A stretch of DNA of 64,000 nt, taken from an uncultured Sulfurovum sp. (GTDB lineage: Bacteria > Campylobacterota > Campylobacteria > Campylobacterales > Sulfurovaceae). The position numbers and the translations under genes were made by a program. The stretch is from contig CACVAU010000038.1 in the NCBI GenBank assembly GCA_902727915.1, forward strand, positions 50,771 to 114,770. Reading direction: 5' to 3'. Of this stretch, positions 43,359-53,242 are shown piece by piece; positions within the stretch are counted from its first letter, which is position 1; each line of letters opens with the position of its first letter. A model generated the notes under the pieces. It saw only the letters and a program-made list of their open reading frames with translations, had not been told where the DNA came from and searched no databases.

Positions 43359-44902
43359 TTAGGTATCTGCTTACTGGTCTTAGCACCCATCTCTTTCAGT
43401 TGCTCTACTTGTCTTACGATGTTACCTTTACCTTCACTCAAACGCTTTTTAGCAGACTCAAATGAACCTTGTAGGGTATCGAACTGACGTGACATTTTGA
43501 CCATGTCATCTGAAAAATTTACAAACTTATCATACAAAGCACCAGCTCTTTTGGCTATCTCCTTAGCATTTTGTGTTTGTTTTTCATATTTCCAAACATT
43601 CTCTATGGCACGTAAGCCTATAAGTAGTGTGGTGGGTCCTACTAATAAAATTTGATTTTTAAAGGCATCATCATACAAAGAAGGGTCTTTTTCTAAAGCT
43701 AAAGCCAATGCACCCTCTATCGGCACAAACATAAAAATGAAGTCTAAGGTGTTAATGCCTAAAAGCTTTTCATAGTTCTTAGCCGACAAATCTTTAATGT
43801 GCTTTCGTAAAGCTTTAACATGTTCATTTAAATGTAAATCTTTTAACTCAGCTGTCTCTGCTGAGATAAATCTTTCATAAGCATTCAGTGACGTTTTAGC
43901 ATCTATAATTAAATCTCTTTGATCAGGTAAATGTACCAAAACATCTGGACGATACGTTCTACCCTCATCATTTTTTAAAGCCACTTCACGTGTATACTCT
44001 ACCCCTTTACGCAGACCTGAAGACTCTAACACTTTTTCAAGGATCATCTCTCCCCAAATACCTTGTTGTTTCTTTTCACCTTTAAGTGCGTTGGTAAGGT
44101 TAATGGCATCTTGGCTTATTTGTTGATTTAACTCTTTTAATGAAATAATCTCTTGCTTTAACATCGCTCTGTCTTTTGACTCATCGGTGTATAAGGTATT
44201 GATTTGTTTTTTAAAGTCAGAGATTTGACTCTCCATCGGTTTAATGAGTGAAGAAAGCTTCTCTTGGCTTAATTTTGAAAACTCTTTTGAATTCCCTTCA
44301 AAAACTTTGGCTGCAAGTTGGGCAAACTCTTCTTTGATTTCACCACGATGCTCATGCATCATTTGCATCTTTTCACTGTTTTGTTTTTGTTGCTCTTTAA
44401 TTTTTATCTCAGCTTCACGTACTTTTAAATGTAATCTATTATTAAAATCAACCAAGTCTTCATTACGTTTACTTAAAATTTTATGACTCTCTTCTTGCTT
44501 CATTAAATTTTCTTCAAGTAATTCATAATGTACACTTAACTGTTCTAAAGCAGATTTTTTATCATGTATGGCTTTTATATTTGCCCTTGCTTCATCAGCC
44601 ATACGATCTTTAAGTTGTTCTATTTTTAATTCGTACTCTTTAATCTTCACTTTACTTTCAGAAAAGTACTCTAACTCTCGCTCTAAACCCATATTTTTTG
44701 AACGTTCCTCTTGAAAAGCCTCATAAAATTCTGTCATACGCTCTTCTTTGGCTTTATCTACCTCTTTTGCTTGTTCTAAAATTGCTTCAAGTTTAGAGAC
44801 TCTTGAAATAAAAAAAATAATAATAGTGGAAATTAAAATGGTAATTAATAAAAAAAGTCCAAGACCTATATAAAAAGTATTTTCTGTTTGAAACTCTGTC
44901 AC
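43346..44902 (-). CDS. rmuC: DNA recombination protein RmuC
   Basis: RmuC limits inversions at short inverted repeats in E. coli. Here a membrane anchor (about 10-32) is followed by a long coiled coil (35-250) and the conserved RmuC nuclease-like core (QGIWGEMILEKVLESSGL, RPDVLVHLPDQRDLIIDAK, FVPIEGALALAL). I take the GTG at 44900-44902, because GGAG lies 6 bases before it; the TTG at 44914 has no ribosome site. It follows lolA by about 15 bases. Confidence 0.92.
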   Translation of the reverse strand: MTEFQTENTFYIGLGLFLLITILISTIIIFFISRVSKLEAILEQAKEVDKAKEERMTEFYEAFQEERSKNMGLERELEYFSESKVKIKEYELKIEQLKDRMADEARANIKAIHDKKSALEQLSVHYELLEENLMKQEESHKILSKRNEDLVDFNNRLHLKVREAEIKIKEQQKQNSEKMQMMHEHRGEIKEEFAQLAAKVFEGNSKEFSKLSQEKLSSLIKPMESQISDFKKQINTLYTDESKDRAMLKQEIISLKELNQQISQDAINLTNALKGEKKQQGIWGEMILEKVLESSGLRKGVEYTREVALKNDEGRTYRPDVLVHLPDQRDLIIDAKTSLNAYERFISAETAELKDLHLNEHVKALRKHIKDLSAKNYEKLLGINTLDFIFMFVPIEGALALALEKDPSLYDDAFKNQILLVGPTTLLIGLRAIENVWKYEKQTQNAKEIAKRAGALYDKFVNFSDDMVKMSRQFDTLQGSFESAKKRLSEGKGNIVRQVEQLKEMGAKTSKQIPKELG

Positions 44903-44916
44903 TAAACTCTCCAAAA

Positions 44917-45483
44917 CTAACCTTTAATAATATCATACATATCAGGTATTTTACACTCTAAAGAGCTATCCTCTATACGCGTATTGTACTGCATTACAGT
45001 AAATACAATTTTGACTTTATTATCCAAGCTATCCACATAAGTAATCTCTTCAAGTTGTTCTTTGGCATCCAATTGAATAAAATATTCCGTATCTTTATAA
45101 AAAGCCTTATAATCTTTGCTTGAAGTTTTTTCAGCTATTTTTAAAATTTCATTAAGATTAATACCATTATCTACCATATAATTGGAAACTTGCTCTAAGT
45201 CATGATCAACAACAATTAACTGCGTTCCATCAGTACAAACTTCTTTTTGACTGGGCAAGGTATAAGACCATTTAAAAAGATTTCGACTGTAAACTGTCTC
45301 TTCTTCCATAGCATTTAAAAAATGTTGTTCTTGACTTTTAAACAAAACACTTCCTGCATAATTAATAACTTTTCCTTGATCGTTAGTAATGGTTTGGGAG
45401 AAACTTGTTTCAAAGTTTTGAGGTAGCGTAATAGTGGCAGAAAGCGTTGCACTTAGTGCTAAAAGCGATAATAATAATTTCAT
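44917..45483 (-). CDS. lolA: Outer-membrane lipoprotein carrier LolA
   Basis: The 188-residue periplasmic chaperone carries lipoproteins from the LolCDE complex to the outer membrane. It has a signal peptide (KLLLSLLALSATLSA) and the LolA-type half-barrel pattern (FETSFSQTITNDQGKVINYAGSVLFKS, KWSYTLPSQKEVCTDGTQLIVVDHDLEQV). A LolC/E-type permease is at 49 kb. It shares a transcript with rmuC and is preceded by a hairpin. Confidence 0.9.
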   Translation of the reverse strand: MKLLLSLLALSATLSATITLPQNFETSFSQTITNDQGKVINYAGSVLFKSQEQHFLNAMEEETVYSRNLFKWSYTLPSQKEVCTDGTQLIVVDHDLEQVSNYMVDNGINLNEILKIAEKTSSKDYKAFYKDTEYFIQLDAKEQLEEITYVDSLDNKVKIVFTVMQYNTRIEDSSLECKIPDMYDIIKG

Positions 45484-45523
45484 CTATTTTGTCCTTAGTA
45501 AGTAATCAAAAATATAGCAAAAC

Positions 45524-45538
45524 CACACTTCATGTGTG
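45524..45538 (-). terminator. Hairpin after the mog unit
   Basis: On the minus strand CACAC/GTGTG with a 5-base loop is followed by GTTTTG. It separates the mog pair from lolA. The stem is short, so confidence is modest. Confidence 0.4.
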
Positions 45539-45585
45539 ATTATGTTTTTAGTATTTTGACTAAAAATTGTGGACTATTTAGGTCT

Positions 45586-45798
45586 TTATTTCCCCAACTC
45601 ATCTTTAGCACGTTCTTCAACCATTTTTATGCTATCAAGTGCATTCTCTAGTATCTGTTTGGTGGTCTTAAGAGGTTGCATATGTAGATTGGTTTGTTTT
45701 CTATCTAAAGACTCATCCATAAGAATACGCATAACTTCTTTTTCAAGTTCTACATAGATTTCTTTAAATTTTTCTTCTATCAGTACAGAATTATTCAT
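45586..45798 (-). CDS. Small helical protein of unknown function
   Basis: The 70-residue protein is predicted all-helical and charged (EEKFKEIYVELEKEVMRILMDE, ENALDSIKMVEERAKDEL), probably a coiled-coil dimer. I do not recognise a family. Its ATG overlaps the mog stop as TAATG, so translation is coupled to the molybdopterin gene. The functional link is unproven. Confidence 0.65.
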   Translation of the reverse strand: MNNSVLIEEKFKEIYVELEKEVMRILMDESLDRKQTNLHMQPLKTTKQILENALDSIKMVEERAKDELGK

Positions 45799-46331
45799 TA
45801 TTTATTCTTTGGTCTAAAAACTTTAATAACTTCTTTATCAGCTTCCATAAAGCTTCCACCAATAAGATCAATACAATAGGGAACAGCAGGGAAAACAGCA
45901 TCCAAACATTCACGAATTGATTTTGGTTTACCTGGTAGATTAATAATCAATGCCCCATCACAAATACCAGCTGTTTGTCGTGACAAAATTGCTGTGGGAA
46001 CATATTGTAAACTCACAGCTCTCATCTGTTCGCCAAACCCTGGTAACAATTTTTGACAAACATTTTCTGTTGCTTCAGTGGTCACATCTCTGGGTGCTGG
46101 ACCAGTACCACCTGTGGTAACCACCAAATCACAATTTTTATCTCTACACAACTCTATAAGTGTATTTTCAATAACAGCTTGTTCATCAGGAATACATCTA
46201 TACTCATACTCACATTCATTTAAAAGATACGCTTTCATGGTATCTTGAATAGCTACTCCTGAAATATCTTCATAAATTCCTTGACTTGCTCGATCGCTTG
46301 TTGTTACCACACCTATTTTAATTTTATCCAT
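45798..46331 (-). CDS. mog: Molybdopterin adenylyltransferase (MogA/MoaB family)
   Basis: The enzyme adenylates molybdopterin to activate it for molybdate insertion. The 177-residue protein shows GVVTTSDRASQGIYED at the start, the core motif TTGGTGPAPRDVTTEA and INLPGKPKSIRECLDAVFPAVPY near the end, all standard. It is followed by a coupled 70-residue gene. Other molybdenum cofactor genes are outside the window. Confidence 0.94.
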   Translation of the reverse strand: MDKIKIGVVTTSDRASQGIYEDISGVAIQDTMKAYLLNECEYEYRCIPDEQAVIENTLIELCRDKNCDLVVTTGGTGPAPRDVTTEATENVCQKLLPGFGEQMRAVSLQYVPTAILSRQTAGICDGALIINLPGKPKSIRECLDAVFPAVPYCIDLIGGSFMEADKEVIKVFRPKNK

Positions 46332-46456
46332 GTTTTATCCTCATTTTATCTATTGAGCGAATTATAATATATTCAACCTAATAGCCAATAGCTAAACAAC
46401 ACTTACACATATTTTCGATAAAATAATCGCAATTTTAATACTAGGTTATAATAATA

Positions 46457-49057
46457 ATGTTAAAGATACTATTTGGTTCAAAAAATGACAGAATTGTAAA
46501 AGGTTATTTAAAAAGAGCACAAAAAATTAATAAATTAGAAGATAAATATAAACAGCTCACCAATGATGAACTAAAAAATGCTTTTACAGCACTAAAAGAC
46601 GCTGTACAGGCAAATGAAAAAACATTAGATGATGTACTTGATGCCTCTTTTGCCATTACCAGAGAAGCAAGTACTCGTGTCTTAGGGATGCGTCACCACG
46701 ATGTACAACTTGTAGGAGGTATGGTACTCCATAATAACTCCATTGCAGAGATGAAAACAGGTGAAGGTAAAACACTTGTTGCGACCCTTGCTGTTGTCTT
46801 AAATGCCATGATGGGTAAAGGGGTTCACATTGTAACCGTCAATGATTACCTTGCATCAAGAGATTCTCAAGAGATGGGACAACTCTACAACTTTTTAGGT
46901 TATTCAGTAGGTTGTTTAACCGATGAAATTCATGATGAAATGCTTAAAAAAGCACAATATGACTCTGATATTACCTATGGAACCAACAATGAATATGGTT
47001 TTGACTACTTACGTGACAATATGAAAACAAGAGCTGAAGAAAAAGTTCAACGTGAACATTATTTTGCCATTGTTGATGAAGTAGATTCTATTTTAATTGA
47101 TGAAGCTAGAACCCCTCTTATTATCTCGGGTCCTGTTCAACGTGATACCGTTCATTATGTACAAGCCAATAAAATTGCTTTACAAATGGAAAAAGGTGAA
47201 AAAGCCGAAACCAAACCAGGAGAAGCTGAGCAAGTAACTGGTGACTTTTATGTTGATGAAAAAAACAAACAAGTCGTAATGACAGAACAAGGTCTCCAAA
47301 AAGCCCAAGATCTTTTTGAAGTTGAAAACCTTTACTCCCTAGAAAACGCCTCACTTTCTCATCACCTAGACCAAGCCATGAAAGCCCAATACATTTTTAT
47401 AGAAGATATTGATTATGTATCACGTAATGGTGAAATTATAATTGTTGATGAATTTACAGGTCGATTAAGTGAAGGTCGTCGCTTCTCAGAAGGATTACAC
47501 CAAGCCATTGAAGCTAAAGAAGGGGTTGAAGTTAAAGATGAATCTCAAACCTTAGCAGAAATCACTTACCAAAACTATTTTAGAGCTTATCAAAAACTCG
47601 CAGGTATGACAGGTACAGCACAGACAGAAGCAACAGAATTTGCAGAAATCTATAATTTAGAGGTTCTTTCTATTCCTACTAACTTACCCATTGCTAGACA
47701 AGACTTTAATGATCTTATCTATAACACAGAAAAAGAAAAACTAGATGCTGTAGCAAAGAAGGTTCAAGCACTGCATACTTCAGGACAACCTGTGCTTATT
47801 GGTACAGCGTCCATTGAAAAATCTGAACTGGTTCACCAAAGACTTAAAGCTGCTAAAATTCCTCATAATACTTTAAATGCTAAGAACCATGAAAATGAAG
47901 CACAAATCATTATGGAAGCTGGTAAAAAAGGTGCTGTAACCGTTGCTACCAACATGGCTGGACGTGGGGTTGATATTAAAGTTACTGATGAAATTAAAGA
48001 ACTTGGTGGTCTTTACATCTTAGGAACAGAACGACACGAAAGTCGACGTATTGACAACCAATTACGTGGACGTTCTGGTCGTCAAGGAGATGCTGGAGCA
48101 TCCCAGTTTTATCTTTCACTCGATGACAATCTATTACGAATTTTTGGTGGAGATAAAATTCGTAATATTATGGCAAAACTCGGTGTTGAAGAAGGTGAAT
48201 ATATTGACTCAAAAATTGTAACCCGTTCTGTTGAAAAAGCACAAACTAAAGTTGAAAACATGCATTATGAGTCTCGTAAACATGTCTTAGAGTATGATGA
48301 TATTGCCAGTGAGCAAAGAAAAGCAATCTACAAATTTAGAAATAACCTTTTAGATGAAGATTATGACATTGACTCGAAAATTAAAGAAAACCGTTTAGAA
48401 TATGTTGACCATGTCCTAGTTGAGGCTGAAATCTATAGTGGTGGAGCAGAAGAAGACTTTAATCTTGAAAAATTAACCAATATTTTACGTGAACAAGTTA
48501 ACCTTGACCTTGATATTAATACACTTAAAGAAAAAGACTATGATGACCTACATGAACTCATCTTAGAGATTCTCATAGATACTTATGAAGCTAAAATGGA
48601 AGCCCTCAATGAAGCACAAAGATCAGAAGTACAGAGAATTCTTTATTTACAAGTGCTTGACCCACAATGGAGAGATCACCTTTATGAGATGGATGTTATG
48701 AAAACAGGTATTGGACTAAGGGGTTATAATCAAAAAGATCCATTAACAGAGTATAAAAAAGACTCTTACAACCTTTTTATGGGACTGGTAGAGCGTATTA
48801 AATACGAAGCCATTAAAGTACTACAAGTTGTACAATTTAATTTTGAAGACCCTGAAGAAGAACAAGCCAAACTTAATGCAATGAGAGATGAACTTGAAGC
48901 TGATTTAGCCTTAGCTAAAACAAATTCCGAACCTGAAGTAGCTGAACAAACATTTGAAAAAAAGCCAAAAAGAAATGAACCTTGTCCTTGTGGTTCAGGT
49001 AAAAAATATAAACAATGTTGTGGAGTAAGTGGCCCTAAAAAGGGTCTTCTTGCCTAA
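46457..49057 (+). CDS. secA: Protein translocase ATPase SecA
   Basis: SecA drives preproteins through SecYEG. The 866-residue protein has Walker [13 protein letters not shown]-like DEVDSIL, the preprotein-crosslinking domain, [23 protein letters not shown], and a C-terminal zinc finger [13 protein letters not shown] that binds SecB and ribosomes. The length is slightly short, as in the phylum. A weak TAGG ribosome site precedes it. The lolC/E-type gene follows 21 bases after the stop, so the two are likely co-transcribed. Confidence 0.97.
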   Translation: MLKILFGSKNDRIVKGYLKRAQKINKLEDKYKQLTNDELKNAFTALKDAVQANEKTLDDVLDASFAITREASTRVLGMRHHDVQLVGGMVLHNNSIAEMKTGEGKTLVATLAVVLNAMMGKGVHIVTVNDYLASRDSQEMGQLYNFLGYSVGCLTDEIHDEMLKKAQYDSDITYGTNNEYGFDYLRDNMKTRAEEKVQREHYFAIVDEVDSILIDEARTPLIISGPVQRDTVHYVQANKIALQMEKGEKAETKPGEAEQVTGDFYVDEKNKQVVMTEQGLQKAQDLFEVENLYSLENASLSHHLDQAMKAQYIFIEDIDYVSRNGEIIIVDEFTGRLSEGRRFSEGLHQAIEAKEGVEVKDESQTLAEITYQNYFRAYQKLAGMTGTAQTEATEFAEIYNLEVLSIPTNLPIARQDFNDLIYNTEKEKLDAVAKKVQALHTSGQPVLIGTASIEKSELVHQRLKAAKIPHNTLNAKNHENEAQIIMEAGKKGAVTVATNMAGRGVDIKVTDEIKELGGLYILGTERHESRRIDNQLRGRSGRQGDAGASQFYLSLDDNLLRIFGGDKIRNIMAKLGVEEGEYIDSKIVTRSVEKAQTKVENMHYESRKHVLEYDDIASEQRKAIYKFRNNLLDEDYDIDSKIKENRLEYVDHVLVEAEIYSGGAEEDFNLEKLTNILREQVNLDLDINTLKEKDYDDLHELILEILIDTYEAKMEALNEAQRSEVQRILYLQVLDPQWRDHLYEMDVMKTGIGLRGYNQKDPLTEYKKDSYNLFMGLVERIKYEAIKVLQVVQFNFEDPEEEQAKLNAMRDELEADLALAKTNSEPEVAEQTFEKKPKRNEPCPCGSGKKYKQCCGVSGPKKGLLA

Positions 49058-49078
49058 TCAAAAAGGATTTTTTGCCTA

Positions 49079-50314
49079 ATGTCAGTACCTAAAAACAGTA
49101 CCTTTATTAAAAAAATAATAAAACACTATTTAAAATATGATAAAGATAACCCTTTTATCTTTATCTCTTCCATTTTATCTTTATTAAGTGTGGCAGCTGG
49201 TGTTATGGTTCTCATGCTTGCCATGGGCATTATGAATGGCACACAAAAAGAGTTTAAAAAACGGCTTTTTGTCATGAATTATCCCCTAACACTCATTCCT
49301 ATTGGTTATCAAAATGTTAATGATGAACTCATTAATAAACTATCAACAAAATTCCCCGAACTCATACTTTCACCTTATTACATTACCCATGTTGCCAGTA
49401 AAAGTGGTCATGGAGGTAGTGCGTCTCAACTTTATGGTGTTGATTTTCAACAAGAAGCAAAAATCAATGAAGTATTTAAAAAAGCCTTAGAGAACTCTAT
49501 TTCAAGCTCCAGTAAATATAAACTTATTGTGGGAGAAACCATTTTAGAAGAATCCCTTCTGAAACATGGAGATAAACTCACCTTATTGTTTCTAAAGGCT
49601 GAAACCATTGGTTTTGGTACCATGCCAACACAAAAACGTTTTATTATAGATGCTACCTTTAGTTCAGGTTTAAAAAACTATGACAAAGTAATTATGTATA
49701 CCACCCATACAGCTTTTCAAAAAGTTCTAAAACGTGATACCAATGTGTATGATGGTATTCATATCTACTCTGCTGATGCCATGAATGATATTAAACGTAT
49801 TAATGCTTATCTAAAAAGCATTAATGCCTATGAAGGTGTTCGAGTTCAAGGTTGGTGGGAGCAAAATGCCTCTTTCTTTGCAGCCATGGAAATGGAGAAA
49901 AAAGCACTGTTTTTGGTTTTGTTACTTATTATTTTGGTAGCCTCATTAAATATCATCTCTTCACTATTGATGACAGTGATGAGTCGTCGAACAGAAATTG
50001 CTTTTATGAAAACCTTGGGTGCGACAAAACATGAAATACAAAGTATCTTCTTTCAACTAGGTGCTATCATTGGATTTATTGGAATTTTACTAGGAACAAT
50101 TTTAGGACTAATTGGAATGTGGGTCTTAAACACTTTTCCAATTATTCAACTCTCAGAAGATGTTTATGGGTTCACTAAATTACCTATTGATTTAACCTTA
50201 TTGGATTTTATTCTTATTATTGTAGGTGCCATTATGATTGTTTTAGCATCCTCAGTCTATCCAGCAGAAAAAGCATCTTCAACAGATCCATTAAAAGTTT
50301 TAAGAAACGAATAA
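49079..50314 (+). CDS. Lipoprotein-releasing ABC permease (LolC/E family)
   Basis: The 411-residue inner-membrane protein has an N-terminal helix with the hook-bearing MacB-like periplasmic domain (about 50-250), then three helices of the FtsX domain. LolC/E features include MGIMNGTQKEF and SRRTEIAFMKTLGATKHEI. It extracts outer-membrane lipoproteins for LolA. LolD is not adjacent. Epsilon-group genomes often have a single LolF-like permease, so I avoid choosing lolC or lolE. The gene ends at a strong shared hairpin. Confidence 0.88.
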   Translation: MSVPKNSTFIKKIIKHYLKYDKDNPFIFISSILSLLSVAAGVMVLMLAMGIMNGTQKEFKKRLFVMNYPLTLIPIGYQNVNDELINKLSTKFPELILSPYYITHVASKSGHGGSASQLYGVDFQQEAKINEVFKKALENSISSSSKYKLIVGETILEESLLKHGDKLTLLFLKAETIGFGTMPTQKRFIIDATFSSGLKNYDKVIMYTTHTAFQKVLKRDTNVYDGIHIYSADAMNDIKRINAYLKSINAYEGVRVQGWWEQNASFFAAMEMEKKALFLVLLLIILVASLNIISSLLMTVMSRRTEIAFMKTLGATKHEIQSIFFQLGAIIGFIGILLGTILGLIGMWVLNTFPIIQLSEDVYGFTKLPIDLTLLDFILIIVGAIMIVLASSVYPAEKASSTDPLKVLRNE

Positions 50315-50321
50315 TAAATTA

Positions 50322-50352
50322 TTTTGAGAAGTATTAAGTATACTTCTCAAAA
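50322..50352. terminator. Bidirectional terminator between lol permease and CZB gene
   Basis: A perfect 13-bp stem TTTTGAGAAGTAT/ATACTTCTCAAAA has a 5-base loop. Both arms end in T or A runs, so it can work in both directions. The right arm encodes the last codons of the CZB protein; its TAA spans the end of the stem and the loop. Confidence 0.8.
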
Positions 50353-50792
50353 ATTCCTTCCTCAGCCATATTAATTTTAGTTTCCATAATGTTCAATTTT
50401 TGAATTAAAGTATCGGAAATTTTTTCCAAAGATCTTAAAAATTTTTGAGCTTGTTGTTTTTCATCTGTAGAAACACGCTTACCTTGTTTTAAAAGTTTAG
50501 AGAAAAAATTTAAATTACTGATATCAAAATATATTTTAAAAATATTCATATACTCTTCATGTAATTCATTATGCAAGTTTTCTAACTCTTTTACCGACTT
50601 ATCATTAAAAATAGCCAATAAAACCTGTCCATCTGAATAAAACCATTTTCCAAAAGCACAAGCATCAGGGGTTAAAGGAATATCTTCTTCTTTAATTGGA
50701 AAGCCATTAACTAAGGACTTAGCTCGTTGTACCCATTGAACATGTGCTAAACGTGCTAAACGCATTTTATGAATTATCTCATCTTTTTTCAC
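50334..50792 (-). CDS. Stand-alone CZB (zinc-binding) protein
   Basis: The 152-residue protein is a chemoreceptor zinc-binding domain without a receptor. The four family ligands are visible as His17 (RLAHVQW), Cys45 (ACAFGKW), His74 and His78 (ENLHNELHEEY). CZB domains sense zinc or hypochlorite and usually regulate chemoreceptors or cyclases. Here it must act in trans, if at all. No chemotaxis gene is nearby. Confidence 0.87.
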   Translation of the reverse strand: MKKDEIIHKMRLARLAHVQWVQRAKSLVNGFPIKEEDIPLTPDACAFGKWFYSDGQVLLAIFNDKSVKELENLHNELHEEYMNIFKIYFDISNLNFFSKLLKQGKRVSTDEKQQAQKFLRSLEKISDTLIQKLNIMETKINMAEEGIFEKYT

Positions 50793-50848
50793 TTTTAAAC
50801 CTTAGAAAATTATTAAATAATTTAACTTAAAAAAACATTAACACAAAG

Positions 50849-52228
50849 TTAATATTTTTTTAAGTTTTTGATATAATTAAGTGCCTCTTCTTTAGTTATA
50901 ACATTCCCTTCAAGCTGTTCACGATATACCTCTGATAATAATGTTTTGAACTGTTTAGAAGGTGTATATCCTAAGGCTAATAGGTCACGTCCTTGAAGTA
51001 ATGGACTGGCTGGTTCATTATAAACATCAAGTTCTTTAGCCTTGGCTAATAACCAATCTCCAGCTTCATAAATCCCTTTTAAAGATGCCTCTGTTGTCCG
51101 TCCTAAAAAATCAGCTCTGGCAACGGTTACCAGTTCTTCAATATTGACCTTCGTTGCTAACTTTCTAATGGTTGAGTTTTTGGCTTGACCCCTAAAATAA
51201 ATAGAAGGAGCTAAATGATGCTCTACCAAGGGAAATAAAGATTTAATGAAATCATGCTCATCACTTAGTCTATACATAAAATTTTCAGTAGGTTCTATAC
51301 CAGCTAACTCATGCCCAATAGCCGAGATTTTTTCAGATGTTATTTGTGTATGTGTGGCTTTTCCCAAGTCATGACATAAAATGGCAAACATCATCTTTAA
51401 ATCCTGTTTTTCATCACCTATTAATAAGTTTACCATTTGATCAATACACATTAAAGTATGAATCCACACATCTCCCTCTGGGTGCCAAATAGGACTTTGA
51501 GGAACAGCTATTAGTGCATGAAGTTCAGGATAATATTTTTCTGTAATCCCCAGTTGACGCATTAATTCAAAACCAATAGAAGGGTTCTTAGACTTTAATA
51601 AAAGCTTTTTAAATTCTGTATAAACACGCTCTTTAGGCAATTCATCTAACATCCCTTCTTTTACCATTGTATGACAAAGTTCAAATGTTTGTGCATCTAA
51701 CCTATAATCAAATCGCGCACAAAACTGTATAGCCCTATAAACTCTTAAAGAATCTTCTACAAATGTTTTAGCATTGATATGTCTAAGTATTCCATTTTTC
51801 ATGTCTTCCTTACCAGCATAGGGATCCAAAAAAACTTTCTCATTAACATCATAAGCCAATGCATTAACTGTAAAATCTCGACGTAACGCTGCGTCTTTAA
51901 AACGTAATGAACCATCACAAAGTACCTCAAAACCTTTATGTCCTATGGCCGTCTTTTGTTCTGTTCTAGGAAAAGAAAAATCATACTCTTCACCCTCATA
52001 AACAAACTTTAATACCCCAAAACTTTTACCAACTAAATTGACTGAACCATATTTTGACAATATTCTTTCTAACTCTTCTAAATGATTTAAACCATAAATT
52101 TCAACATCATAATCTTTAATGGGAAGCCCTAAAAAATGGTCACGTACTGACCCACCCACTAGCAAAGCCTTTGCATTATAGCTTAATAAATCATTAGCAA
52201 TCCGTTGAATAATACTTGGTAACTTCAT
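50849..52228 (-). CDS. cca: tRNA nucleotidyltransferase (CCA-adding) with HD domain
   Basis: The 459-residue class II nucleotidyltransferase has the LVGGSVRDHFLG start, catalytic DYDVEIYG, RRDFTVNALAYD and the RIQF-type segment. It also has an HD phosphohydrolase domain (CHDLGKATH), like multifunctional CCA protein of gamma-proteobacteria. It repairs or adds CCA to tRNA 3' ends; both tRNAs in this window encode CCA, so here repair is likely. It lies just downstream of ppx, 6 bases apart. A poly(A) polymerase role is an alternative. Confidence 0.9.
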   Translation of the reverse strand: MKLPSIIQRIANDLLSYNAKALLVGGSVRDHFLGLPIKDYDVEIYGLNHLEELERILSKYGSVNLVGKSFGVLKFVYEGEEYDFSFPRTEQKTAIGHKGFEVLCDGSLRFKDAALRRDFTVNALAYDVNEKVFLDPYAGKEDMKNGILRHINAKTFVEDSLRVYRAIQFCARFDYRLDAQTFELCHTMVKEGMLDELPKERVYTEFKKLLLKSKNPSIGFELMRQLGITEKYYPELHALIAVPQSPIWHPEGDVWIHTLMCIDQMVNLLIGDEKQDLKMMFAILCHDLGKATHTQITSEKISAIGHELAGIEPTENFMYRLSDEHDFIKSLFPLVEHHLAPSIYFRGQAKNSTIRKLATKVNIEELVTVARADFLGRTTEASLKGIYEAGDWLLAKAKELDVYNEPASPLLQGRDLLALGYTPSKQFKTLLSEVYREQLEGNVITKEEALNYIKNLKKY

Positions 52229-52234
52229 AATCCA

Positions 52235-53149
52235 TTAACCTTTAGAAGATTCATCAAAGGCAATACCCTCACGAATACCATCATCAATAACCATTGATGT
52301 TTCAAAGCCTGAAATAGTATAAAGCTCATTATAAATTAAAACACCTGAAGCTATTAAATCATCTCTTCCCACACCCACAGCCACAATACGTTCCTCTTGG
52401 CTCATTGCTAAAAGTTCTCCTAGCCTTTCTTCTAAATCCTTTTGTGTTAATACTGTACCATGAATTCTTTCAGGATCGTAAGTTTCATAATTCATCCCTT
52501 TTTTCATGGCTGCAATGGTCGTAGGTGTTCCAGCTGTTGCAATAAAGACCTCAAGTTCACCATAAGCTTCTACTACCTCATCATAATAAGATTTCATGGA
52601 ACTCATGACGCTAGGAATGGCTTTAGCAATCGCCTCTAGGTCATTATACTTTTGGGTTACAGTCACTATTCCAACTTGAAAGCTTTTTGAAAAACACTTC
52701 TCTTCTCCATAATAAAAAAGCATTTCAGTAGAGCCACCACCAATGTCTACCAACATAAAACTCTCAGGTGTTTGACCTAAACGTTCTAAACGATTTTGAG
52801 CAGCTTTTAATGCATACCTAGCTTCTGCGACCCCATCAATAACCTCAAATCGAATACCTGTCTGATCGGCAATACTTTTTAAAACCTCTAAACCATTCTT
52901 TGCTTGACGAATGGCTTCTGTTGTTACAGCTTTAACCTTAGCATCCTTAAAATCTAATACTTCTTTTGCCTCATTCAAAGCGCATACTACCCTTGATAAA
53001 GCTTCATCATTTATCTTACCTGTCTTTGCCAAACCATCAGCTGTTTTTACCGTCTTATGAAAGGTTCCTAAAGACGCTTTACTCTCCCTATCCATTTTTA
53101 AAAGTCTTAAACTATTTGAGCCTAAATCAATGGCAATAATATGTTTCAT
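52235..53149 (-). CDS. Ppx/GppA-family phosphatase
   Basis: The 304-residue ASKHA-fold hydrolase removes terminal phosphate from polyphosphate or pppGpp. It has the ATP-type motifs AIDLGSNSLRL, VDIGGGSTEM and FIATAGTPTTIAAM. I start at the ATG at 53147-53149 because GAGGG lies 6 bases before it. The longer frame to 53227 has no site, and its first codons overlap the promoter region. The family's long C-terminal HD domain is missing, so this is the short type. Ppx and GppA cannot be told apart by eye. Confidence 0.88.
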   Translation of the reverse strand: MKHIIAIDLGSNSLRLLKMDRESKASLGTFHKTVKTADGLAKTGKINDEALSRVVCALNEAKEVLDFKDAKVKAVTTEAIRQAKNGLEVLKSIADQTGIRFEVIDGVAEARYALKAAQNRLERLGQTPESFMLVDIGGGSTEMLFYYGEEKCFSKSFQVGIVTVTQKYNDLEAIAKAIPSVMSSMKSYYDEVVEAYGELEVFIATAGTPTTIAAMKKGMNYETYDPERIHGTVLTQKDLEERLGELLAMSQEERIVAVGVGRDDLIASGVLIYNELYTISGFETSMVIDDGIREGIAFDESSKG

Positions 53150-53177
53150 TTTCATCCCTCTAGTAAATCTTAAGCGA

Positions 53178-53183
53178 ATTATA
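53178..53183 (-). promoter_or_regulatory. -10 box of the ppx unit
   Basis: On the minus strand TATAAT lies 28 bases before the Ppx start. It is in the 93-base divergent region with speA. Confidence 0.5.
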
Positions 53184-53198
53184 TCTTTTCTATTTAGA

Positions 53199-53204
53199 TA
53201 TAAT
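53199..53204 (+). promoter_or_regulatory. -10 box of speA
   Basis: TATAAT lies 38 bases before the speA start, back to back with the opposing ppx box. The two -10 boxes are only 15 bases apart on opposite strands, so the promoters may compete. Confidence 0.5.
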
Positions 53205-53242
53205 ACTTTTTTACAATTTCCCAACACAATTCAAGGTTAATA

